A DNA stretch of 64,000 bases from Anodontia alba (taxonomy: Eukaryota > Mollusca > Bivalvia > Lucinida > Lucinidae): assembly GCA_964016985.1 (NCBI GenBank), contig OZ024828.1, positions 84,212,308 to 84,276,307 of the forward strand, read 5' to 3'. Numbering within the stretch: position 1 is the stretch's first letter; each line of letters opens with the position of its first letter. The notes beneath the pieces were generated by a model. It made no database searches. It was not told the DNA's origin and worked only from the letters and a program-made list of their open reading frames with translations. Shown in pieces: positions 33,750 to 43,195 of this stretch. The translations under genes and the position numbers were made by a program.

Positions 33750-34285
33750 TTTGACGGGATTTTGATTTACCGTTCATCGATTTACTTGCTTCATCATTGT
33801 TTCATAATCTTAAATAAAGACGGAAAGTCTTCATAAATTTTAATCTCATAACCGCTGCGAGATGAAAAACGAATTGTGTCAGTCATCCTGAAAATATCAC
33901 AAACAGTCTAAGTAAAGTATCAAAGTCAGAATTTAGTCTGATAAGTCAATAAACACATGCATATCCTAAGTAAGAAATACAACGAAAACAGATTATCCGT
34001 TCCTGCTAAAACACAAGAAAATGTACTTCCTGAATTAAGGGGAGTTGATACACTTTGTGGGTGTTCGGCAGCGTTTGTGAGTTCGCCGAGGCGCTTGTCA
34101 TTTTTACTGGGAATAGCTGTTTATTTTTGTTTGAAATATCCTTGACAAGAGTGCCAATCGTGCTTGTATATTACCAAAAGTTGCTATCAAATAGTTAAAT
34201 CCGGACTGAGGGCTGGCAAGACAAATTTTATATTGAAAGTTCACAGGCGATAAATGTTTGTTCGCCAAATACGAAAACAACAAAC

Positions 34286-34430
34286 CTGTACCCCATGGAA
34301 CGACAGAGGACAGTAGCGTCTGTTACATCTAGGCTGTAATTGCAAATTGTGCCCCACCTCTCGTAATTGAAAACTTCTACTCTACCACTGTATATGCTGT
34401 TTCCATTCACAAGTCGATACTTTATTTCAC
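34286..34430 (-). CDS. Receptor exon 2: first half of SRCR domain 1
   Basis: 145-bp exon after acceptor CTTACTAATAG, with donor GTTTGT. Entry phase 1, exit phase 2. It encodes EIKYRLVNGNSIYSGRVEVF, then ERWGTICNYSLDVTDATVLC and RSMGY. This is the canonical SRCR start (R-L-V-N-G...G-R-V-E-V...W-G-T-I-C). With exon 3 the junction gives MGYSGG. Upstream it fits exon 1 directly in phase 1. Confidence 0.9.
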
Positions 34431-34671
34431 CTATTAGTAAGATTTTGGCAAGAATGTATAAGTTTATAACAACTACAATCATATTGAATCAAACATAAAC
34501 AGTTATGGAAGATTCGGTAAGCATCTGTTCCTTTGAAGTAAGAAATGAAGAGGGGCACAGCATTTCTTAACCCAATGTATACTGAATAGAATCTCCCACA
34601 CCATATATTGGAAGAATCCAATTTCAATTTTAGGTACATCCTGCTATGAGATTTACATATTCCTAGAGGAA

Positions 34672-34795
34672 AATGGCTAAACTATTGGCAAGCAGTGGAA
34701 ATCCTGATCAGACGCCGTGTTCTGCGGCGTCTGATCTGGGTCTGAAATGTTTGCCAATTAGCCTTTTACGGGTCTCCCGACTACAATGGGTTAAA
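34672..34795. repeat. Hairpin repeat family F
   Basis: TCAGACGCCGTGTTCTGCGG with CGTCTGATCTGGGTCT, bounded by AAAATGGCTAAAC...GGCAAGC and GTTTGCCAATTAGCC...AATGGGTTAA. Confidence 0.8.
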
Positions 34796-34889
34796 AAATT
34801 GCATGTACACCACGGGAAGAATCAAATCAGTCTGATTAGTCTTCACTGTACGTTTGAAAACGCTTTGAATCTTCGGCTACCCACAGAGT

Positions 34890-34955
34890 GCTCGTCCAAG
34901 ACCTTGATCAAACTGCGCGGATGCGCAGTCTGATCTGAGTCTTCGAAGGGCGCAT
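34890..34955. repeat. Hairpin repeat (AACTGCGCGGATGCGCAGT)
   Basis: TTGATCAAACTGCGCGGATG and CGCAGTCTGATCTGAGTCTT form a short palindrome; same family as 46670-46830. Confidence 0.6.
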
Positions 34956-35519
34956 ATGTTATCTTGTAGTAAATGCTATGCCGTGTCTCAAATGGCTGAT
35001 CTATGTGTTGTTTTTTTATCCACTATTATTGAAATATATGATAGAAAAAATGAGAAAGCATTTTATATCTCCAATGTGACGAATTCTTCATGGGTATTCA
35101 GAGGCCTTCTATAAAGGTTGAGATATAATCTGGATATTATGCGACAGACTATTTATTCTTTCTGGGTCTTCATTGTACGCATATGCCAGGATTGCACGGT
35201 GCCATCCATTTATTTTCTTAGTGTTTGAGAACCGGTAGAAAACATGTAATTGATCGGTAATTGTCTGTAAAACTTTGGCTCTTCTGACAAAACTTTGACA
35301 TCGGCACGATGTCTTAATATGACGTTTCCTTACCTCATATTTTCTCTGACTCGATTATTCTCACACTCTTGTTCTGATAGCTACGGTCTGACAAGATTTA
35401 ACATCCACGCCACTGAGGTAGCCTGGCTGTAGACATATCAGGTGCACTATTTACTGTAAAAATCTTATTTGTTTATTTATTTATTTGTTTATTCACTCTT
35501 TTCATTTAATACAGTTGTT

Positions 35520-36130
35520 CAAGGATAAATAGAGGATATTTATTCTTTTACTGTGAATACCATAAATATTGTCATCGAGTGAAATGAAAACATCAGTATT
35601 TTCATGAGTGCGAAGCACGAGTGAAAATTTGAATGTTTTCATTACACTAGATGACAATTTTTATGGTATTCACTGAAAAAGAGTAAATTTTCTTTTTATT
35701 TTATTGTTCACACGTCAATGCGCGTTTCTGACGTCATAAGTAACGTCACCAAACAAAACATGAACGTCATGGCGTCGACGCACAGTGCTTAACATGTGAA
35801 CCGCTGGAGAGACAAAAAAACAAAAGTTTCGGCGAATCAAAATAATTTTGATACCATAATGTTCCTCACATTCTAACTAAGAAAATGCATACCAACACTT
35901 GATAGTTTAGTTCAGAAACAAAGAAGTTAGAGTTGTTCAAAAATCTGAAATGGAGGTAACATCCACTTCTGAAACAGTGAAGAAAACCGAAGTCGTCCAA
36001 AGTGAAGAGTGAAAATATAAATCGTATCATTCACTGTAGTGAAATGATACGATATCAATTCACTAGTGATTGATACCACTTTTATTTTCATCAGATATAC
36101 ACTGATTTCACCGCTGACATTATGACTTAT
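35520..36130 (+). mobile_element. ~0.6-kb dispersed element (inverted relative of 38960-39500)
   Basis: GTGAATACCATAAATATTGT and ACAATTTTTATGGTATTCAC open it as an inverted pair. AACGTCATGGCGTCGACG and GAAAATGCATACCAACACTT are shared, in reverse complement, with 39180-39330. TGAAATGATACGATATCAATTCACTAG marks the far end. It is probably a DNA transposon derivative. It lies in intron 1. Confidence 0.7.
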
Positions 36131-36518
36131 CATTATAATCGTTTCACTACAGAACCATGTTAGTTCACCATTTTGACGCAAATGACCTTCATGGGTTGAT
36201 GCGTCGTTAAACCTGAACTCATCATCATCATCACCGCTGACAATAAAATAATACATATTAACAAAATCAAACTTAGTCCGCCATAAAATTTACCATGAGC
36301 TGACCATGAAGAGACATACAATAAGCTTTTCATAGTCTTTTAGAACAAACATTAACAACTAAGTATTTAGATGGAAGCTTACTGTTACTGAGCGTAAACG
36401 TACATTGACCCGCAACGTTAGGAAACGTACCTTTGGACATGTGCGCATGCACAAATGATCTGCTCATATGTTCGACAGTATATTTTCTGACGTTATGGCT
36501 CATATAAATTAAGTATAT

Positions 36519-36779
36519 CATCACGAAAACATGCCTACATAATTTTGACCCCTGGAACCCCACTTTTATATAGTAAAACTGGGGTTTATTAGGGGATACA
36601 TTATATTATTATTTTTGCTCAAAAGCATAGATTGTGGGTATTCATTAGAACCACCTCGTCGAGGCGGTTCTAACGAGCACCCAAATCTATATTTTGAGCA
36701 GAAATATGAATATCTAAAAAAATTCATTTTTTGGTGGATAAAATTTTCAATATATTTGAATTGGCATGTTTTCGTAATG
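36519..36779. mobile_element. Hairpin MITE family A, copy 9
   Basis: 261 bp from CATCACGAAAACATGCCTAC to GGCATGTTTTCGTAATG, with small deletions in both arms (GAGCACCCAAATCT). It lies in intron 1. Confidence 0.9.
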
Positions 36780-36789
36780 TGATAGAGCA

Positions 36790-37560
36790 GTTTTCAGAAA
36801 GGAGGTAAACGAGTTTGACAGGCTTGCCATTCCTCTTAAATATGTAGCCAAAATCTTCACCCTATAGTCTGGACAAAATATGTGTGGTTCTCAGTAACAA
36901 AGTTACCACTTATAAACATACGAAATATTTTGAACTTACCTCGTACCTCTATATATTAAAGCTTTTCTGGCGACAGTTAGAAAATCGCTTAACTATTTTA
37001 AATGCTTTTTCAAGTTATGGGACAATCATTTTGTTTTTTAAATGACATCACGTTGTCGTTGATAACGTCACAATGAACAGTGCTGTTAATCAGTTTCTTG
37101 AAAATATTTGATTAATCTAATAATACACAAATAAATATAGAAATCAGTTATTTTAAAGATAGCTACAGCACCTATAGTTTGTGTAAATAATTACTCTGAA
37201 CTTGACCAAAGGGTCAAAGTTTGTCAACAAAAAGTACATAAAATATGATTGTTAAGCTCGCACAAAGTGTAGAAGCTCCCAAAGACAGTCAGTGAAACAT
37301 ATCAGAAAAATAAAAGTGTAAATTAAATTGAGATGAAACTAGGATGAAAGGACTGGGCAAAAACCTCAGACACTGCATATCTAAACATGCACAGACACCA
37401 TATTTTATTATGACAACTGGTCCAGTTACTTAATATTCAACTGGCCATTATAAGCCGTCTCATTAGGATGTACACTGTTTGCAAAAAAATGTGTTTTGAT
37501 CAGCAGGGCTGAAGGGGTTAAAGTCAGATTGGTCTTGAATTTGTATCTTCCAAAACCATC
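36790..37560. other. No gene seen
   Basis: AT-rich intron 1 sequence. A partial hairpin-family word set (GCCGTCTCATTAGGATGTAC, ACTGTTTGCA) lies at 37452-37482. No other feature. Confidence 0.5.
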
Positions 37561-37587
37561 ATTGTCATGGACGGGCAAACAATATAC

Positions 37588-37642
37588 CTTCACTCTGCAC
37601 TGTTAAAACTGATATCCACAAGATCAGAAGAGTGCACAACAT
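37588..37642 (-). CDS. Receptor exon 1: signal peptide
   Basis: ATG at 37642-37640 (A at -3) opens MLCTLLILWISVLTVQSE and ends in phase 1 before donor GTATAT. The hydrophobic core LLILWISVLTV and following small/polar residues fit a cleavable signal peptide. The exit phase matches exon 2. An upstream out-of-frame ATG eight bases before it opens a ~20-codon overlapping frame that ends inside the exon, so translation may be damped. A CATTTCAG just upstream suggests a 5' UTR intron. Confidence 0.78.
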
Positions 37643-38146
37643 CTTTCTTCATTCTGAAATGGCGAATATTAAATATGATACTAATATGATCTATTAAACT
37701 GTTAACTGTTCATAATAAAATTGCCAGTTCAAAGCATAGGTCATGATACGAGTTATATGATATTTTTTTGGAGATAATACGAGTTATTTTTGCACTTTTT
37801 GTTTCAAATCTAGATACTAACTAGAACGTTATGATGCATGTTTCTAAATTACGAAATGACAACGTTAATTAGGACACTATATGCTTTACGTCATCAGAAG
37901 GTAACGTTATAAATTGTATTCTATATTTAAGTCCTTTGAATCGATGCGGCCACCATGCTTTATAATGTCTTCCACCCGAAAGAAAAACATACATACGTAA
38001 AACCACAAAAAGGGGCCTTATATTTTTTTTCCCGTTTGTGATTTTCAAATGCGCATGTGCAGTCCCCACTTTGTGCTATAGACACTGGTTGTTTGCCTGA
38101 AGCATCCTGAAGGCCTCCGAACAGAAAAGGTTGCGCCTATGTCTAT

Positions 38147-38395
38147 GTGATAAGGCCAATAAATTTTTTCTCATATCTGTCTTGGTCTGCATGGCTGCAA
38201 AGGTTGAGCTCGGTTTATTCAGAGACCCTATACCTTGCCCTTAATTCTGATACAGTTCCAGATAAACTTAGCTGTTTGGCCCGCGTACTTTCAGATAAAC
38301 ATAATTATTTTCTTCATACCTCATCCGTGGATCAACACCGAAAAACATATAGGTTAACATTTCAGTACTATGATGAAGCAATGATAAGGGCTTGA
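38147..38395 (+). other. Unassigned 82-codon open frame
   Basis: Plus-strand frame from ATG at 38147. Composition is less AT-biased than its surroundings and rich in Leu, Ser and Tyr (for example LSCLARVLSDKHNYFL). I recognise no domain, no splice context and no repeat relation. It may be chance or a fragment of a transposon ORF. Confidence 0.25.
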
Positions 38396-38440
38396 CTACA
38401 TACTAAAAGAGCAAACAAAAAATCAAGTAAAGACACGGTA

Positions 38441-38545
38441 AGCCCGACCAGAGTCGAATAAAGTCAGGCACAGACGAGTAAGCCCGACCACAGACGATTA
38501 AGCCCCATCACATATGAATAAGCCCGGCCAGAGAGAAGTAAGTTC
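38441..38545. repeat. Minisatellite with AAGCCCGACCA core
   Basis: Four imperfect ~26-bp repeats: GTAAGCCCGACCAGAG, GTAAGCCCGACCACAG, TTAAGCCCCATCACAT and ATAAGCCCGGCCAGAG. Confidence 0.8.
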
Positions 38546-38959
38546 AAGTCATCTAAGTGTGCGCCTGCACAGAAAAAAGAAAAGGATTTTTGTGAGACGT
38601 ACCTAGTTTAAAATATCCCGTGTACTTGTTATTTTAGCGCTTAGCATGCTGGGTACAAATTTCAGCAGACGACGACAAACTTGAAATATTTTTTTTCTCA
38701 TTTTTTCCCATTCAAAAGGTTTTAACACCTCATGCAAATAGAGTGGGGACAATTTGCATATAATGTCGAACCCTGTCTTCTGGGAAGAGTGAAAAAAAAC
38801 AAAAAAAAAAAAAAAAAACATTAACTTGTTATCTGCTAAATTTGCCCAGATGTTAAATCTATGGTTGCTGCAAAGGTGATACAAAAATTATACCTTGTTT
38901 AACCTTAGCATCATGACACCTTAACTCCAAAAACATTTATCTTAACATTTAAAACAATC

Positions 38960-39500
38960 CCATCTCATTTCATTGCATGAAATGAAATCACTGTATATTC
39001 GAAATAAATAAAAATAATATATTCACACAGTGAAAGGATACGATATTTTAACTTATGAAAAAATATGTTATTTTCACTCCTCGTTTCGGATTACTTCAGT
39101 TGTTCGAATTGTTTCCCCAACAGATGCCGAGCCCGCTTTGCTTTTTTGAACGCCACTAACGTCTTTTTTTCTGAGCAAAACTAGCAAGTGTTGGTATGCA
39201 TTTTCTTAGTTAGAATATAAGGAACATTTTGGTAAGATCATTTTGATTTGCTGAAACTTTTTTCTTTTTGTCTCACCAGCGCTTCACATGTTAAGACTGA
39301 ACGTCGACGCCATGACGTTCATGTTTTGTTTGGTGATATTGATTATGACGTCAGAGGCGTACGTTGGCATGTAAACAGTAATATTAAAAGAAAATTTACT
39401 CTTTTTCAGTGAGTAGCAGAACAAATTTAAGCTCGTGTGATGTTTTATTACACTCGATAAAAATTTATGGTGTTCACAGCAAAAGAGTAACTATCCTTCG
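38960..39500 (-). mobile_element. Inverted relative of the 35520-36130 element
   Basis: Shares AAGTGTTGGTATGCATTTTC, CGTCGACGCCATGACGTTCA and GAAAATTTACTCTTTTTCAG with the reverse complement of 35520-36130, with indels. The two flank a ~2.8-kb span in inverted orientation. Confidence 0.7.
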
Positions 39501-39544
39501 TTTACTTCCTGTTATTATGTCTAAACATTGCTTGATGAATCCGC

Positions 39545-39615
39545 AATAGTATAATTCCTAATCAGACACTACGTTCTGTGGTTGCGTCTGTTCTGGGTCT
39601 ACTTTGTTTGCTCAG
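39545..39615. repeat. Hairpin repeat family F, diverged
   Basis: AATCAGACACTACGTTCTGT and GGTTGCGTCTGTTCTGGGTC preserve the two arms with mismatches, followed by CTTTGTTTGC. Confidence 0.6.
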
Positions 39616-40163
39616 ACCTGTCTGTCCGAATATTTAGGGTTGATTCGGTAGTGCTATTGTTTGAAAGAATAGTAGAACAAAATAAGTTATTTACCTACGT
39701 TTGCCCTTGATATTGCTGTCTAATTCAGACCAAAGATATTGTCTATATATGAAAGAAGATCGTTTTCATGAAATTAATATTTTCATAATATGAAAAAGGA
39801 TCGTTTTCATGAAATTAATATATTCATTTTTTTTTTTTTTTTTTTTTTTATTTTTTTCGCTACTGAGTATACAAATTGTGTTCTTTATGACATGAAGGTA
39901 CAAAGATATTAAGCCATTAAGTGTAGCCTTGAAAAGGTAGACAAATGCACTTGCGATAAGATGTCATGGGTCTGAAAGTCGCCATTTAAGCGCATTCTTT
40001 AAATAGTATGTAAATTATATTGTACATTTAGACACATTGCGCGCGACAGTATCATTTGATGTCAATAGAATAACCCTAGCATATGCTAGTGTGAACTTCG
40101 TTGCATAATAGTGCAGATTATATTGTTTTTTCTATTTCCTTTGGAACCAATTTAGTCAATTCA

Positions 40164-40406
40164 GGGCCCAGTTGTTCAAAGCTAACGATGTCGTTATAAC
40201 GATTCGTTAAAATTAACATCAAGTGATACGCAAATATGCTGAAATTTTTTGCTGAAAAAATGTGAGTAGCTTTTGCAGTGCAAAAGCTACTCACATTTTT
40301 TTCAGCAAAAAATATCAGAATATTGTATATTGAATCCGCTAAAACAGTTAACGAAATGACCCTTAACGAGCTCGTTAAGCTAACGACGCTTTGAACAACT
40401 GGGCCC
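40164..40406. mobile_element. GGGCCCAGTTGTTC-ended MITE, copy 2
   Basis: 243 bp with perfect outer arms (GGGCCCAGTTGTTCAAAGC and complement) and a near-perfect inner palindrome (GAGTAGCTTTTGCA / TGCAAAAGCTACTC at about 40264-40293). Confidence 0.85.
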
Positions 40407-40494
40407 TGGTTGCTTTGAAAGTCGAAAACCGTCTAAGCTGTATATCTCGCAAATTACACTGCTGTGCATGAAGAGAACCGAGTCTCCATTTTTC

Positions 40495-40743
40495 CATCAC
40501 GAAAACATGCCTATATAATTTTGACCCTCTTAAACCCCACTTTTATTTAGTAGAACTGGGGTTTACAGGGGTATATATTATTTTTCGTATTTCTGCTCAA
40601 AAACATAGATTGTGGGTACCCGTTAGAACTGCCTCTATGTTTTGTTCAGAAATATGAAAGATATAAGAATGTTTTATCTGAAAAATTTCCCTTTTTTGGT
40701 TGTAGAATTTTCAATATATTTGAATAGGCGTGTTTTCGTAATG
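40495..40743. mobile_element. Hairpin MITE family A, copy 10 (one arm deleted)
   Basis: Both ends are present (CATCACGAAAACATGCC, GGCGTGTTTTCGTAATG) but the palindrome is reduced to the left arm, GATTGTGGGTACCCGTTAG then AACTGCCTCTATG. Most of the right arm is gone. Confidence 0.9.
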
Positions 40744-40924
40744 CATTCTTTAGTGTGATCTTTGTTTCAAAAAGCATCCTTGAAGATTTTCATTAGCAAC
40801 AGAGACATAATTTGCTTACCCTGGTTACGTCGAGTGGACTTTTCTACCACGAATTTTGGACCGATTCATTTCTTAATCTAGGCGTCTGGCTAGTTTTAAT
40901 TATTACTGAGTTTTTAGAACTACA

Positions 40925-41040
40925 AGTATTTAATGCAAAAGTGTGGATCATGATCAGACGCCGCATTCTGTGGCGTCTGATCTGGGTCTGCATTGTTTGC
41001 TAGTTACCTTCTTGAGGGTCTCCAGAATGAAATGCGTTAA
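40925..41040. repeat. Hairpin repeat family F
   Basis: GATCATGATCAGACGCCGCA and GTGGCGTCTGATCTGGGTCT with TGCATTGTTTGC and AATGCGTTAA outside. Confidence 0.8.
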
Positions 41041-41084
41041 TGAGTCTGTCATTAACCCTTGTCCTGCTGAATCCAGATATACCC

Positions 41085-41165
41085 TGCATTTGCAAACAGT
41101 ATAAATCCAGATCAGTTGGCTTCTAAGAAGCCAACTGATCTGGACCTATACTGTTTGCCATTCAG
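41085..41165. repeat. Hairpin repeat, well-preserved palindrome
   Basis: GCAAACAGTATAAATCCAGA and TCTGGACCTATACTGTTTGC enclose TCAGTTGGCTTCTAAGAAGC. It is the best-preserved member of the GCAAACAGT family here. Confidence 0.85.
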
Positions 41166-41471
41166 TATGTGAATTTATATCAACAATCTTGATAAAGTAA
41201 TCTGATTGTCTGAAATGTGAAAAGGGCGTGGCATCTTATTTATTCAGCAGGACAAGGGTTAAAAATAAATGAAGATACCAAGATGATGCCACGCTCACGA
41301 AGCACAGCTTCCAGAGGCGCCAAAGAAGGAGAGAGGAGAAAAAAATAATGCACAAAACAAATGCCGCATATGAAACCGCCGACGCACAAACAAAGAAGAA
41401 ATGCGATAAAGAGTCCGCCTTCCAATGCGCTTCTTATAAGTAGTCAAAGCATATGATTTGTGGAGAAACTT

Positions 41472-41477
41472 TAAGCA

Positions 41478-41508
<31 letters not shown>
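41472..41508. repeat. Poly-C tract followed by (AC)n
   Basis: About 22 C residues then CACACACACA. Both are slippage-prone, so their lengths are uncertain in any assembly. Confidence 0.9.
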
Positions 41509-41511
41509 ATA

Positions 41512-41590
41512 CCCGGTAGTTTATTCTACTGACCGTTCTAAGGCGATGGTTCAAGTGTTATTCTTACTCTTTGTGGCTCTTTGTAGCTTT
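41512..41590 (+). mobile_element. Family R UTR fragment, internal segment
   Basis: GTTTATTCTACTGACCGTTC then TAAGGCGATGGTTC and TTCTTACTCTTTG match the middle of the family R UTR, then diverge into T-rich sequence. Confidence 0.65.
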
Positions 41591-42066
41591 GTGGTTCCCG
41601 CATTGCTTTCTTGCTTTCTGTTGTTTTTTTTTTTTTTTGTGTGTGTTTTTTTGTGTTTTTTTTTGTTTTTGTTTTTTTTCTATATTGTTGTGCACTGTGG
41701 TCACTGTCTTCAATAGCTGCCCACTTTGCTTTGTGTTTGACTAGTCATAGTGCAGGTTATATTTTATATCTTTTGGGATCACTGGGCCCATCCTGGTTAT
41801 TTTGAAAATCGAATACCGCTTTAGTCGGCGCTTTTGTGTGTTCTTTGTTTCCAAAAGCAATCCTTTTTTACTTTTATTTTACTCTACTGTAGCTGGTGTT
41901 GTGCCGTGCGGTGGCCGTAAAAACTCTCCACAGAGAGCAAAGCGGGCAGCTATTGAAGACGGTGACAACAAAGGCAATCCTTTTTGGCTTTTATTTTACT
42001 AGTTTTATTGTGATGCTAGCATTTTGGTCACCCACAAACAGCTGCCCATTTTGCTCTCTGTTTTAC

Positions 42067-42425
42067 TAGTTTGACTAAGAGTGGCATCGGGACCCAGGGT
42101 GAATTTAGTCGGCTGTAAAAGTGCTTTAAACCCCGCTGGTTAATTCTGCTGTCTAAGGCGGTGGTCCCGGTATTAGTCTTACTCCTTGTTGCTTTGTGAT
42201 TTATTCTACGAGGCGTTTTGTTTTAAGTCTTGCTTGTGTTATTTTGTTCTTGTGTTTTTCAGTCCTTTTAGCATTGCGATTACCTCGCTTGGGGAAGAGA
42301 GAGCTTTTCGTACGTTTATTCGATTTGCACTTGTTTGGTTTTGTACGTTCCTCTTCCTCTTGGTGTCTGGGAAGGGCTGCTGCTTGTGATTGTGACACTC
42401 CCTGGACTTTTCTCTTACGTTTTAT
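42067..42425 (+). mobile_element. Family R retroelement, 5'-truncated copy
   Basis: Starts at AAGAGTGGCATCGGGACC and proceeds through GCGATTACCTCGCTTGG to CCTGGACTTTTCTCTTACG. It lacks the RT part. The open frame at 42196-42579 is a by-product. Confidence 0.85.
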
Positions 42426-42612
42426 TTACATTTTAACATGCCATAGACATCAGGGTTTGCCTTACCGAGTACACCTCTGCTGCCATTCTCTATCGACTAG
42501 TACAATATGGCAGCCTAGTAAAACACTTATAATTATGAAAAAAGGGGAACTTTTTTTCAAGACACTGTATGAGCAGTAATGTATTATGTAAGACAGTTCT
42601 GGCTTCAGTACA

Positions 42613-43195
42613 ATGCTATTTTTCAAATGTGCTAAAACGCTGTTCATCAAATTTGCCCAAACGCTATTTATAAAATTTACCAGAATACTATTTATTAAAT
42701 TTACCAAAACGCTATTAATCAAATTTACCACAACGCTATTTATCAAATTTACTACAACGCTATTTATCAAGTTTACCAAAACTCTATTTATCAAATTTCC
42801 CAAAACGCTAACGCTATTCATCAAATTTAATCGAGTTTACCAGAACGTTATTTATCAAATACACAAAAACGCTATTTATCAAATTTACCAGAATACTATT
42901 TATCAAATTTACCAAACCGCTATTAATCAAATTTACCACAACGCTATTTTTTTTTTAAATTTACCACAACGTTATTTATCAAATTTACCAAAATGCTATT
43001 TATCAAATTTCCCAAAACGCTAACGCTATTCATCAAATTTAATCAAATTTACCAGAACGTTATTTATCAAATATACCAAAACGCTGTTTATCAAATTTAC
43101 CAAACAAAAAATAATAACAATAAAAAAAAAAAAAAACGAAAACAAAAACAACAAAAAAAAACAAACAAACGTTTTTTTATCAAATTTACCAAAAC
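42613..43195. repeat. 24-bp tandem satellite, left block
   Basis: About 20 imperfect units of ACGCTATTTATCAAATTTACCAAA-type sequence (here ACGCTATTTATC, AAATTTACCA). The 24-bp period is a multiple of three, so both strands are open and give repetitive pseudo-proteins. These are not genes. The array resumes at 45990 after an inserted element. Confidence 0.92.

Noticed and set aside
36145..36247. Minus-strand exon-like segment GDDDDEFRFNDASTHEGHL after a good acceptor
   Set aside because: It faintly resembles an SRCR start, but its entry phase (2) does not fit between exon 1 and exon 2, no clear donor follows, and it abuts a dispersed repeat.
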